From Gottfriedia sp002574545 (GTDB lineage: Bacteria > Bacillota > Bacilli > Bacillales > Bacillaceae_G), in NCBI GenBank assembly GCA_052180195.1, contig CP197469.1: 64,000 bases of DNA. The stretch is one strand, 5' to 3'. Position 1 is the stretch's first letter, and the number at the start of each line of letters is the position of its first letter. Below are positions 8,540 through 17,322 of this stretch, one piece after another. Made by a program: the position numbers and the translations under genes. The notes below the pieces were generated by a model, which saw only the letters and a list, made by a program, of their open reading frames with translations, made no database searches and was not told the origin of the DNA.

Positions 8540-9554
8540 TATTTTCACTCCTTACACCAGTGAGTTCTTTCTGTTTAAATGCTCTTGGATCGTTTAACCA
8601 ACAACTGACATGATGAGACTCTGTAATTGATTCAGTTTTTGGCATATGTTCCACACAAACTTCCATTGTATAAGGACATCTCTGCGCAAAAGGACATCCT
8701 TTTGGCGGTGAAAATAAATCCGGAGGTGCTCCCTCAATTGGTAATAGCCTTTCTGTTTCTTCTATTTCAAGTCTAGGAACAGATTGGAGTAAGCCTAATG
8801 TGTATGGATGTATTGGTTTTTCGAAAATCTCATTTACTGTTCCACTTTCAATCACTTTTCCTGCATACATCACTGCAACTCGGTCTGCTACTTCTGCAAC
8901 TACACCCAAATCATGGGTTATGAGAATAATAGAAGTGTTCCTCTTTGTTTGGATGGTCTTTAACATATCTAAAATTTGTGCCTGTATCGTTACATCAAGT
9001 GCGGTCGTCGGTTCATCTGCAATGATTAATTCAGGATCACAAGCTAAAGCCATAGCGATTACTACACGCTGCCTCATACCACCACTAAACTCATGTGGAT
9101 ACTCGGAATAACGGTTAAACGGATCTGGAATACCAACTTGTTGTAGCAACTCGATCGTTTTTTGTTTGGCCTCCTTTTTCGATAGATTTTTATGCTTTAT
9201 TAACACTTCGTCTATTTGTCTACCAATCTTCATTGTTGGATTTAATGCAGACATAGGGTCCTGAAAAATCATCCCTATTTCAGATCCTCTTATTCTTTGA
9301 TATTCCTTTTTTGAAAAATTGATTAAGTCTTTTCCTTTAAAGGAAATTTCGCCTTCTTTTATGCTTCCAGCAGTTTTTGGAATCATCCCCATAACAGATT
9401 GTGCTGTTACACTTTTTCCACATCCACTTTCACCTACAATGGCTAAAATTTCTCCACGATCGACATGGAATGAAACACCTCTTACAGCTTTAATCTCTCC
9501 ACCATTTGTACGAAAAGAGACATGTAAATCATTAACCTTTAATAAATAATTCAC
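8532..9554 (-). CDS. oppD: Oligopeptide ABC transporter ATPase OppD
   Basis: 340 residues. Walker A GESGCGKSV, signature SGGMRQRVVIA, Walker B ELIIADEPTTALD and H-loop ITHD are present, with the C-terminal oligo_HPY region (GCPFAQRCPYTMEVC). GTG start at 9554, seven bases behind GGAGG. It is translationally coupled to oppF by overlap and separated from oppC by 13 bases. It forms the heterodimeric motor of the peptide importer with OppF. Confidence 0.9.
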   Translation of the reverse strand: MNYLLKVNDLHVSFRTNGGEIKAVRGVSFHVDRGEILAIVGESGCGKSVTAQSVMGMIPKTAGSIKEGEISFKGKDLINFSKKEYQRIRGSEIGMIFQDPMSALNPTMKIGRQIDEVLIKHKNLSKKEAKQKTIELLQQVGIPDPFNRYSEYPHEFSGGMRQRVVIAMALACDPELIIADEPTTALDVTIQAQILDMLKTIQTKRNTSIILITHDLGVVAEVADRVAVMYAGKVIESGTVNEIFEKPIHPYTLGLLQSVPRLEIEETERLLPIEGAPPDLFSPPKGCPFAQRCPYTMEVCVEHMPKTESITESHHVSCWLNDPRAFKQKELTGVRSENIV

Positions 9555-9567
9555 TGTTTATCCCTCC

Positions 9568-10515
9568 TTACTTATTCGACTTAGGATCCAATGCATCTTG
9601 TAATCCATCACCAAAAGCATTAAAAGCAAACATCGTTAATGAAATCATTAAACCTGGGAAAAACAATCTCCACCACTGTCCACTTAAAATAACTCCCAAT
9701 GAATCGTTTGCCATTGTACCCCAGCTTGCTGACGGGGCCTGTACCCCTAATCCTAGAAAACTTAAAAAAGATTCAGCAAATATAGCGTGAGGAATCGTAA
9801 AGGTTAAATTTACAATAATAATTCCCATCATATTCGGAATAAGATGTTTTAAAATTATATTCCAATGTGATGTACCAAGCTTTTGTGCAGCGAGTATAAA
9901 TTCTTGTTGTTTTAATTGTAGGACCTGTCCTCTAACGATTCTTGCCATTCCTACCCAGCCTGTGATTGATAACGCTAAAATTATCGTACCTAGTCCTGGC
10001 TTCATAATAACCATTAAGAGGATTACAACTAGTAAATACGGTATCCCATAAAGAATTTCCACAATTCTCATTAAAACACTATCGATTCGATCTCCTATTT
10101 TACCTCTGCCAACCATATAGCCTGAAATTCCCCCTACAAATACTCCAATCAATAAATCGATTAAAGCTGCAGAGAATCCGATAATGAGTGATATTCTAGC
10201 ACCAGCCCAAGTTCTTGCCCAAACATCCCTACCTAAATCATCCGTTCCAAACCAATGTTTGCTTGATAAAGATAAATTGCCTTGAGTTAAAGATTGTTTA
10301 CTTGGACTATACGGAACCATATGTGGTCCTACAATTGAAAGGATAATAATGAGTGTAAGTAAAATAAATCCAACTACTGCAAGTTTATTTTTAGCTATCT
10401 TTCTAAAAATCTCATTCGCATAGGTTTCCTGGGGTCTTGAAATATTTTGTTTCTGTATAGTCGACCGATCGATCTTGCGAAAGAGAGTGTCGAGATTCGT
10501 TTCGGGTTGATTCAT
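9568..10515 (-). CDS. oppC: Oligopeptide permease OppC
   Basis: 315 residues, six predicted helices after a long polar N-terminus. The OppC_N segment (NKLAVVGFILLTLIIILS) precedes the periplasmic-side SKHWFGTDDLGRDVW motif typical of OppC/DppC, and the BPD_transp_1 EAA loop (AAQKLGTSHWNIILKHLIPN) is complete. It shares one base with the stop of oppB (TAATG), so translation is coupled. Confidence 0.9.
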   Translation of the reverse strand: MNQPETNLDTLFRKIDRSTIQKQNISRPQETYANEIFRKIAKNKLAVVGFILLTLIIILSIVGPHMVPYSPSKQSLTQGNLSLSSKHWFGTDDLGRDVWARTWAGARISLIIGFSAALIDLLIGVFVGGISGYMVGRGKIGDRIDSVLMRIVEILYGIPYLLVVILLMVIMKPGLGTIILALSITGWVGMARIVRGQVLQLKQQEFILAAQKLGTSHWNIILKHLIPNMMGIIIVNLTFTIPHAIFAESFLSFLGLGVQAPSASWGTMANDSLGVILSGQWWRLFFPGLMISLTMFAFNAFGDGLQDALDPKSNK

Positions 10516-11447
10516 TATGATTCATCTCCCTTTCCAAATTTTATTCGTGGATCAATCAAACGATAGGATAAATCGATTACAAATAACGTACCGATCAATA
10601 TAAAACTATAAAAAATAGTAGTACCTAATATAACTGGGTAATCTCGATTGAAAATGCTATCTACAAAATATTTACCAAGACCTGGGATGGCAAATATCTT
10701 CTCAATTACAAAAGTTCCAGTAATGACAGCTGCAAATAAGGGACCAATAAAAGAAATAACTGGAATTAACGCGTTTCGTATACCATGCTTTATGACAATC
10801 TCAAATGTTGAAAGACCCTTAGCTTCTGCAGTTTTAATGAAATTCTGACTTAAAATCTCGATCATACTAGTACGGACAAATCTAGTAATTATTGCGATTG
10901 GACCTACCGTTAAAGCGATTGTCGGTAAGATAGAATGACTCCAGGTCCCCCAAGATGCTACTGGTAAGAGTCCCCATTGAACACTAATATATTTTATTAA
11001 TAATGGAGCTAATATAAAGCTAGGAACCGAAATTCCAATGATTGCTATAAACATTGATAAATAATCAAGTAACCTATTATGCCTTAACGCTGCAATCGTT
11101 CCTAATCCAATACCAACCACGCAAGCTATTAACAATGCTTGAATTCCTAACAATGCTGATGGTCCAAATCCCTCTGCAATTAATGTGTTTACCCCTCTCG
11201 ATTTCGATTGAATAGATGGACCAAAATCAAAATGTAATAAATCTTTAAGATATAGTAAGTATTGAACATATAGCGGTTCATCTAAATTGTATTTAGCCCG
11301 CATATTCCTAACAATTTCCTCAGGTAATGATTTTGCATCCGATGCAAATGGATCACCAGGAATAAGATGCATAATGATAAAAGTAAGCGTGATAATAATC
11401 CAAATCGTGAGGATCATAGTTGTTAATCTTTTAAATAAAAATCTCAT
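10515..11447 (-). CDS. oppB: Oligopeptide permease OppB
   Basis: 310 residues with six membrane segments. The N-terminus (FLFKRLTTMILTIWIIITL) and IPGDPF motif are standard for OppB/DppB. The EAA loop reads TAEAKGLSTFEIVIKHGIRN. First gene of the operon; its transcript starts beyond two SAM-I riboswitches about 170 to 490 bases upstream. High SAM should stop transcription before this gene. Confidence 0.9.
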   Translation of the reverse strand: MRFLFKRLTTMILTIWIIITLTFIIMHLIPGDPFASDAKSLPEEIVRNMRAKYNLDEPLYVQYLLYLKDLLHFDFGPSIQSKSRGVNTLIAEGFGPSALLGIQALLIACVVGIGLGTIAALRHNRLLDYLSMFIAIIGISVPSFILAPLLIKYISVQWGLLPVASWGTWSHSILPTIALTVGPIAIITRFVRTSMIEILSQNFIKTAEAKGLSTFEIVIKHGIRNALIPVISFIGPLFAAVITGTFVIEKIFAIPGLGKYFVDSIFNRDYPVILGTTIFYSFILIGTLFVIDLSYRLIDPRIKFGKGDES

Positions 11448-11618
11448 TTTCAGTATCTTCCCCCTTTTAAAAACTGGTTTATATGTAGAACACCTAATTT
11501 GGTGGCAACAACAAATGAAAATATAAAAACCATATTAAACACATAAGAATACTTGGTTATATAATCAAAAAATTTCCAACACTTCTTCTTTAAGCTCCAC
11601 ATTCATAAGATTTATTCT

Positions 11619-11656
11619 TAAAAACCTCTCAACACAGACAAGTTGAGAGGTTTTTA
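11619..11656 (-). terminator. SAM-riboswitch terminator (oppB-proximal)
   Basis: Minus-strand AAAACCTCTCAAC / GTTGAGAGGTTTTT hairpin ending in T, directly after the proximal SAM-I aptamer. It is the expression platform controlling oppB. Confidence 0.9.
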
Positions 11657-11664
11657 CTAACTCT

Positions 11665-11763
11665 ACTTATCTTTGGGATCTCCCTTGGAATTGGCACGGT
11701 ATTACAAAGAACCCGCTGCCGAGGTTTCATAGGGCCAGTCCCTCCACCTCTCTGGATAAGAAA
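11665..11763 (-). ncRNA. SAM-I (S-box) riboswitch, proximal copy
   Basis: Read on the minus strand the region opens with CTTATCCAGAGAGGTGGAGG, then GACTGGCCCTATGAAACCTC, GGCAGCGGG, and closes with AAAGATAAG pairing to the start (P1). These are the hallmark conserved blocks of the SAM-I aptamer: kink-turn, P3 and the AUGA core. It is followed by a terminator, so SAM binding should switch opp off. Confidence 0.93.
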
Positions 11764-11782
11764 TTTTATTTTGTTTTAAAGA

Positions 11783-11822
11783 TGAAAAAAATCCCCTTCT
11801 AAGATAGAAGAGGACTTGTTTT
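11783..11822 (-). terminator. SAM-riboswitch terminator (distal)
   Basis: Hairpin AGTCCTCTTCTA / TAGAAGGGGATT (G-U wobbles) followed by TTTTTTT on the minus strand; expression platform of the distal SAM-I copy. Confidence 0.85.
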
Positions 11823-11832
11823 TCATCTACTC

Positions 11833-11940
11833 TTCTTATCTTTTCAGGGCTATACCCTGATGGAATTAGCACAGTGTTCATATAGAACCCGCTGCTGAGG
11901 TATCATAGGGCCAAGTCCCTCCACCTCTCTGGATAAGAAT
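11833..11940 (-). ncRNA. SAM-I (S-box) riboswitch, distal copy
   Basis: Same conserved blocks as the proximal copy: CTTATCCAGAGAGGTGGAGG, GACTTGGCCCTATGATACCT, CAGCAGCGGG and a closing GATAAGAAG. The variable P2 and P4 arms differ from the proximal copy (for example CAGGGTATAGCCCTG), so it is not a recent exact duplication. It has its own terminator, giving two sequential SAM checkpoints before oppB. Confidence 0.92.
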
Positions 11941-12438
11941 TATTTGGTATGTACTTTATAAATTGATTGAACCAAGATTAACCGATATAAAAATTCGCGT
12001 CAACCCATTTGCTAAATGTTCGATTTTTCAGTATTTTTTGGGAATTAATTCCAAATTATTGTAGAAAACCTTGTTACTCCAAACAATATAATTTATTATC
12101 AAATCTAACAAGTAACAATACTTTAGCCATTTACCTTATATATTTATCTTGATTCTTTCTATTAAAACCTTAAATACAACAAATTAACGATTAAAACCAA
12201 ATCGGTAATTATTATATTAAAAAATTAATTTTGTTTTTTAATTGTTGTAAAAAAACAATTAAATCAATTCACCTATTCTCTTTCATATTCCATTTCAATC
12301 TACTCTTTTAATTTATTCTCAGTATTTTTGCGCTTTTATATAACATTCTAAATAAAATAAAAAACAACATATTTTTATTGTTAATCGATAAATAATATAA
12401 TAAATTCATCTTGTTATTAAAAAAGTGAGGTATATAAT
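11941..12438. other. AT-rich intergenic region
   Basis: Divergent region between the opp leader (minus) and the DUF2975 gene (plus). It must hold the opp promoter near 11.95 kb and the promoter of the 12439 gene; a TATAAT-like AATATAATAA lies near 12395. No ORF of note. Confidence 0.4.
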
Positions 12439-12924
12439 ATGAATGGTAAAAGAGGTTCAACTACATTCTTAAAAGCAATTATTTTTCTTGTTGGAATTGC
12501 AGTGCTTGCTTTATGTATATTTTTGGTCCCAAATATTGCGAATTTCGTATCTAAATTGTATCCAAATATGACTGCAATAAAATATCTCGTTTTCCTCGTA
12601 ATGTATGGAGCTGCTGTACCTTTTTATTTTGCTCTCTATCAGGCTTTCAATCTTTTACGCTATATTGACGACAACACAGCATTCTCCGAAATTTCTGTAA
12701 AGGCGTTAAAGAACATAAAGTACTGTGCGATTGCAATTAGTAGTATCTATTTATTAGGAATGCCACTCATTCATTTTATAGGGAGAAAAGTTGACCCTCC
12801 CATCGGTTTATTGGGACTAATTATCATATTTGCTTCGTTAGTTATCGCCGTTTTTGCTGCGATCCTCCAACAGCTTCTACAAGAAGCGATTAACATAAAA
12901 TCAGAAAATGATTTAACGGTCTGA
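12439..12924 (+). CDS. DUF2975 membrane protein (YoaS-like)
   Basis: 161 residues with four predicted helices (about 12-33, 47-69, 94-115 and 122-145) and the polar motif LLRYIDDNTAFSEISVKALK in the middle loop, diagnostic of DUF2975. RBS GTGAGG before the ATG. Its stop overlaps the RBS of the Xre-type regulator that follows; this DUF2975/small-HTH pairing is common in Firmicutes. The membrane protein probably controls or is controlled by the regulator; the mechanism is unknown. Confidence 0.8.
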   Translation: MNGKRGSTTFLKAIIFLVGIAVLALCIFLVPNIANFVSKLYPNMTAIKYLVFLVMYGAAVPFYFALYQAFNLLRYIDDNTAFSEISVKALKNIKYCAIAISSIYLLGMPLIHFIGRKVDPPIGLLGLIIIFASLVIAVFAAILQQLLQEAINIKSENDLTV

Positions 12925-12934
12925 GGTGGATGGT

Positions 12935-13153
12935 ATGGCAATAATTATTAATATTGATGTGATGTTAGCAAAACGCAAAATGAGCGTAACAGAACTTTCA
13001 GAAAGAGTTGGAATTACGATGGCGAATCTTTCCATTCTGAAAAATGGTAAAGCAAAAGCGGTTCGTTTCTCAACATTAGAAGCAATCTGTAAGACATTGG
13101 ATTGTCAACCAGGTGATATTTTAGAGTACAAAGTTGACGAAGATACTCCGTAA
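12935..13153 (+). CDS. Xre-family HTH regulator (YozG-like)
   Basis: 72 residues, one helix-turn-helix: MLAKRKMSVTELSERVGIT followed by the recognition-helix stretch MANLSILKNGKAKAVRFSTL and ICKTLDCQPGDILEY. This is the minimal Cro/CI-type domain that accompanies DUF2975 proteins. GAGGTGG at 12923-12929 favours ATG at 12935 over the GTG at 12926. Second gene of the pair, closed by a terminator. Confidence 0.85.
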   Translation: MAIIINIDVMLAKRKMSVTELSERVGITMANLSILKNGKAKAVRFSTLEAICKTLDCQPGDILEYKVDEDTP

Positions 13154-13170
13154 AAGTAGACAATAATTTA

Positions 13171-13200
13171 GGGATAGCTTACTTGCTATCCCTTCTTTCT
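13171..13200 (+). terminator. Rho-independent terminator
   Basis: GGGATAGC / GCTATCCC hairpin then TTCTTTCTTT. Confidence 0.8.
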
Positions 13201-13219
13201 TTAGGAACATTCAAAGATG

Positions 13220-13669
13220 CTATATTTCTAATATTACTGCTATTTCTTTACCAAATCGATCGCCATGATCAATAAATCCAAGACTTGAATATAAATTATG
13301 TGCTCCTAAGTTTTCAGGATGATATCCTACAACAATTCTTTTGGCATTTGTTAGTTTAATCATTTCCTCGATCATTAACTGAGTTGCAATTTTACCAAGT
13401 CCTTTTTGTTGAAAATTCTTATCTATCATTATTCTATAAATCCAATATCCATCTAGCTCTTCTTTAGTAGTATTAAACATTAAAAATCCAACCGCCCTAC
13501 CTTCAAAATAAATAGCATATGGCTTTAGTGAAGTTTCAAATTTCGATTGAGCAATCGAGATTGCATTCGGCTCGATGTGACTTTTTTGATTTTCAGATAC
13601 CTCTAAGAGACAGCATTCATACCAATTTTCTGCATTTAGTTCCACAAGTTCTACATTTCTTTCCTGCAT
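13220..13669 (-). CDS. GNAT acetyltransferase, BltD/spermidine-type
   Basis: 149 residues. The N-terminus (VELVELNAENWYECCLLEV) and SIAQSKFE segment resemble spermine/spermidine acetyltransferases such as BltD. Motif A is KNFQQKGLGKIATQLM, and the end NLGAHNLYSSLGF fits GNAT motif B. AAGGAG before ATG 13669 makes the 19 extra upstream codons unlikely. Polyamine substrate is an inference from the N-terminal pattern. Confidence 0.75.
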   Translation of the reverse strand: MQERNVELVELNAENWYECCLLEVSENQKSHIEPNAISIAQSKFETSLKPYAIYFEGRAVGFLMFNTTKEELDGYWIYRIMIDKNFQQKGLGKIATQLMIEEMIKLTNAKRIVVGYHPENLGAHNLYSSLGFIDHGDRFGKEIAVILEI

Positions 13670-13807
13670 AGTTTCTCCTTTGTTAAAATCATTTGAGCTT
13701 ATTTGCCCTATCAATAATTTTAACAAATTTTACCAATATTAATTTAGGCCGTTTATCCTAATTCGACCATTCAATTTATAGATAATAGACAAAAAAATAA
13801 CCTCTCA

Positions 13808-14704
13808 TCATTGAGTGGCTATTTCTTTCACGATTTCGATAAATTTTTTACTTATAATTGAAAGCTTTTTGTTTTTTGGATAGATTACCCATAAATCCTT
13901 CAAAACGTGTTCATTATTTTCTATGTAAGGAATAGATTTTAAGATTCCACTTCGAATGTATGGATGTAATTTAGCGCCTGACTCAGTAGAATAGACAAAT
14001 ACATTATGCTCTTTAACAGTCTCTGTAAGAATATTCATACTGTTTGTTGTTAATCTAATTTTATTTTTATTTTCTTTAATTAACTTAGAATAATAATAAT
14101 CAGAATAGATTGAATAGCATGCTGTATCCATTTCGAATACATCAGCTTTGGTTACGTAGTCAAGATGATAGAGTGGGGAGTTTTTTCCTACAACAACGTG
14201 AATACAATCAGTCCGGATTAATTCATAGTTAATATTTTTTTCACCTTTTAGTATCTCTAAATCTTGAGGGAAAAAGCAAAAATCATATTCAGTATGTTTT
14301 ATTGTTTCCATTATTTGCGGTGGATCTTTTTCTACGATTTCAATCGTTACATTGGCATGTTCTTCTTTAATTCTGTTCAATGCTCTTTGAAGTACATCTG
14401 CAAAAGTAGGCGCAGCGACTATTTTCAAATGAATCTTTTTATTATTTTTGTAATCATATATCTCTTCATTTAACTTACTAATAATTTCTAACACTTCACT
14501 AGCTCTATTTATTAAAATCTTTCCTTCTTCTGTTGGAAATGTTCCTTTTCTAGAACGGTTAAAAATACATATTCCCATTTCATGCTCTAATTGGGAAATC
14601 GATTGACTTAGTCCTGAACTTGTAATATGCAATTTTTCCGCAGCTTTAATGATTGATTTCTCGCTTGCAACTTTCACGATGTATTCCATTTGCTCGAAAT
14701 TCAT
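13808..14704 (-). CDS. LysR-family transcriptional regulator
   Basis: 298 residues. N-terminal winged HTH (about 1-60) with EKSIIKAAEKLHITSSGLSQ and LEHEMGICIFNRSRKGTFPT; the remainder is a LysR substrate-binding domain, somewhat short in conserved core. No divergent gene sits next to it, so its target is not evident. RBS GAGGAG is close to the ATG. Confidence 0.85.
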   Translation of the reverse strand: MNFEQMEYIVKVASEKSIIKAAEKLHITSSGLSQSISQLEHEMGICIFNRSRKGTFPTEEGKILINRASEVLEIISKLNEEIYDYKNNKKIHLKIVAAPTFADVLQRALNRIKEEHANVTIEIVEKDPPQIMETIKHTEYDFCFFPQDLEILKGEKNINYELIRTDCIHVVVGKNSPLYHLDYVTKADVFEMDTACYSIYSDYYYSKLIKENKNKIRLTTNSMNILTETVKEHNVFVYSTESGAKLHPYIRSGILKSIPYIENNEHVLKDLWVIYPKNKKLSIISKKFIEIVKEIATQ

Positions 14705-15053
14705 AACTTCTCCTCAAATAAGAGTGTACACACTTATATTTTCTTGTAATTGAATATAGTATTCATTCTATCACGAAAAAGTAGTGCAATTCAAAAACGT
14801 ATCATTTGTGTACTTCAAGTGTAGGATTATTATGTCTTACTAAAAAAAGGGATGAGCGACTAATCCCCCTTCATTGGTCAACTAAAGCACTGCTGCGATT
14901 ATTGAACAATATTAACTTTTTTGTAAATAAACCCATTGGTTTTTTGAAAAAAAATAGAACCATCCAATTAGAACAAAAAAAGAATCAACTAAATTGTCGA
15001 TACTTTGTTTAAACTAATTCATTTAGCTTCTAGTTATTCGAGTGCTAAAAAAT
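14705..15053. other. Intergenic, no gene recognised
   Basis: Upstream region of the LysR gene and downstream of nothing on the plus strand. One short hairpin (GGGAT/ATCCC near 14847-14866). A 68-codon plus frame here has no RBS and no recognisable similarity. Confidence 0.4.
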
Positions 15054-15797
15054 TTAAAACATACTTAAATATTCTCTTAGATTATCCTCTATACAATCTA
15101 TAACCAATTTCACAAAATTATCTGTTTTGCCTGTCATACTAGCAAGCTCCAAAGCTTCATAATATTGAATCCGTTTAACTGGATCTGCTTTTATGATTGC
15201 TGGAGGATATCCATGTTGCATCAATATAAAATTCATTAGTAAACGCGCTGTTCTTCCGTTCCCGTCGGAGAATGGATGAATATAAACAAATTTAAAATGT
15301 AATAATGCAGCAAGTTCAACAGGATGCAAAATATCTTTACTTACCTCATACCAATGCATTAGATTATCCATTTCTTGTTGGACAAACATATGTTCCGGCG
15401 GACGATGTTCACTACCTGATATTCGTACATTATTTTTCTTATACTTACCAGCGTTTTTATTATCTATGTTTTTTAATACAAGGCTGTGAATGTTTTTCAG
15501 TGTATAATGACTTAATTCTTCTTTCTTTGTTACAATATCCTCTACATATTCAATCGCTTCCACATGGTTGATTGCTTCAAAATGTTCTTTTAACCGCTTA
15601 CCACCTATTGTTAGACCTTCTTCAATTACAATCTTCGTCTCTAATAATGTTAAAGTATTTCCTTCAATGGCATTTGAATTGTATGTCCATTCAATTAAGT
15701 ACACATCTCGCATATTCTTAAGTACAGCTGTAGGGATTGGTCGCTTACTATCTAATTGTTGCTTTAATTCATTGATTAATTGAAAGTCATTCGCCAT
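15054..15797 (-). CDS. Fic-domain protein (self-inhibited AMPylase)
   Basis: 247 residues. The catalytic motif H174-PFSDGNGR182 is complete, so AMP (or other NMP) transfer is possible. Near the N-terminus S41-NAIEG-N47 matches the inhibitory helix motif (S/T)xxxE(G/N), which places it in the class whose inhibitory glutamate lies N-terminal in the same protein; E45 should block ATP. No antitoxin gene neighbours it. Target protein unknown. Confidence 0.88.
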   Translation of the reverse strand: MANDFQLINELKQQLDSKRPIPTAVLKNMRDVYLIEWTYNSNAIEGNTLTLLETKIVIEEGLTIGGKRLKEHFEAINHVEAIEYVEDIVTKKEELSHYTLKNIHSLVLKNIDNKNAGKYKKNNVRISGSEHRPPEHMFVQQEMDNLMHWYEVSKDILHPVELAALLHFKFVYIHPFSDGNGRTARLLMNFILMQHGYPPAIIKADPVKRIQYYEALELASMTGKTDNFVKLVIDCIEDNLREYLSMF

Positions 15798-15861
15798 ACT
15801 TCTTAGTTCCTATCAGTCTGTAAATTTCATCAATATAGAAACTCTTCGGTCAGCTAAAAAA

Positions 15862-15893
15862 AAGAATCTCTACATATGTTCAGAGATTCTTAC
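15862..15893 (-). terminator. Rho-independent terminator
   Basis: AAGAATCTCT / AGAGATTCTT hairpin followed by a T-run on the minus strand, after the 70-aa membrane protein gene. Confidence 0.75.
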
Positions 15894-15938
15894 TTATTAT
15901 TAGTTTATGTTACTCCAATTTTTCTTTTCTTTACTACC

Positions 15939-16151
15939 TTAAAACCATTTATCAAATTTAGATTCAAAGTATTTCCTTTCTTCATTAGTCATTATCAAAG
16001 GGGATATAACCATATAACCCAAGATTGCTGCTGTAATAGAAAAAAAGAAATTCGCCATTAATTCCATATCTTTTTGCCAAAGAAATAAAAATCCGAATAC
16101 AATCACTCCTATTAAAACACTTAAAATGCCTTTTAAAATACTTTTATTCAA
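15939..16151 (-). CDS. Small two-helix membrane protein, unknown
   Basis: 70 residues with two hydrophobic helices (about 7-25 and 33-52) and a charged tail TNEERKYFESKFDKWF. GGAGG precedes the ATG closely. It lies between the Fic and phosphatase genes, all on the minus strand, but has its own terminator. Family not recognised. Confidence 0.6.
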   Translation of the reverse strand: MNKSILKGILSVLIGVIVFGFLFLWQKDMELMANFFFSITAAILGYMVISPLIMTNEERKYFESKFDKWF

Positions 16152-16235
16152 TGTAACGCCTCCCCATGTAATAATTCAATTATACTATGCATGTTAAAAT
16201 CTTCCATTTTTTTTATAAAAGTTTTTCTTTTAACT

Positions 16236-16277
16236 GATTGCGACAATATCCTCTACATATTCAATCGCATCCACAGT
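16236..16277 (-). pseudogene. Remnant of a Fic-like gene
   Basis: The 33 bases at 16243-16275 match 15532-15564 inside the fic gene with a single difference, on the same strand. In frame they read VDAIEYVEDIVAIS then a stop, against VEAIEYVEDIV in the intact gene. It sits directly after the stop codon of the PP2C gene. Confidence 0.5.
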
Positions 16278-17084
16278 CTAAAAACGAATCATGATCCCAG
16301 TCTTATCATCAGAATAAAACTTACTTTTCAACTCTTCCATTTCTAATCGTTTTGAATATTCTTCCAATCCTATCTCTTTCATTACTTTAAAAGTATAGAT
16401 CAAATCAAATTTCGGATGAAATAATCCATCACTAATTAGTAATATTGATTTTAAATTGTTTAAATCAATAGATCCTAATTGAATATAGTTTCCAACAGCT
16501 TCGGTTCCATTTGCAACTGTATACCCATTAACTGTATTCGCCATGCTTCGATTATAGATAAGTTGATTTTTAATAGACTGATAGTATGATTCATCTGGTA
16601 AAATCAGCCCTTTCTTCCGATCCTTTTCTCGCCTTATTTTTGCTCTACTACTAATATCCTTTACGGTATCTTTCGTTAGAATTTTAATTTCCCCATTATG
16701 GTATTCTGCTAAAATCATACAATCTCCAAGTTGAGCAAATGATAAACTATTTTTTTCAATTTTTATAATGGCAACACATGTTGACCACAGTTCTTCAGGG
16801 CGATTTATGTCTATGTTATTTAACTTCATTTCTTCCATCAGTCTTCTATTTGCTAGAATAATTCCTTCTGATAGAGGCATTTCAGCCCTAAAATGATTTT
16901 TAAAATACTTACTAAATAAATTCGAAGCAATATATGCACCATTCATACCATCAGCATTCTTAAATGGAGAGATTGGAGTTGCTCCATCAAAAACTCCATA
17001 TACATTTATTTCACTGTTTACTACCATTGCATCCTCGGATACTTTTTTTGATAGAGATACTCTCGCACTAGTATGAATCTCCAT
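16278..17084 (-). CDS. PP2C-type serine/threonine phosphatase
   Basis: 268 residues. The metal-binding motifs of the PPM/PP2C fold are recognisable in order: VFDGA (about 31-35), AQLGDCMIL (about 119-127), ILLISDGLF and SDDKTGIM at the C-terminus. The usual DGMGG-type first motif is reduced to DGAT, a variant seen in outlying PP2C proteins, so activity is probable but not certain. ATG at 17084 with GGAGGTG upstream is preferred over an earlier GTG. No partner kinase is adjacent. Confidence 0.75.
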   Translation of the reverse strand: MEIHTSARVSLSKKVSEDAMVVNSEINVYGVFDGATPISPFKNADGMNGAYIASNLFSKYFKNHFRAEMPLSEGIILANRRLMEEMKLNNIDINRPEELWSTCVAIIKIEKNSLSFAQLGDCMILAEYHNGEIKILTKDTVKDISSRAKIRREKDRKKGLILPDESYYQSIKNQLIYNRSMANTVNGYTVANGTEAVGNYIQLGSIDLNNLKSILLISDGLFHPKFDLIYTFKVMKEIGLEEYSKRLEMEELKSKFYSDDKTGIMIRF

Positions 17085-17322
17085 ATTTTTCACCTCCGAA
17101 AAGATTCACGAATGGGTTTTCAGGTCTTTAAATGAATATGGAATACAAAAAGGATTATGTACTTTTTCTATTTTAATTGTCTAACTAATCACTTCCATGA
17201 TCAGTAAACAATTACCAAATTTTAACAAATTATCATATAACAGAAATATTTCTTTAACAAAATCTTATTATACTTAATTATTGTTGCTTATATGACAACA
17301 AATACAAAAAAGAAGGTGTCTT

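Noticed and set aside
14806..15012. 68-codon frame between LysR and Fic
   Set aside because: No RBS, no family pattern, odd composition.
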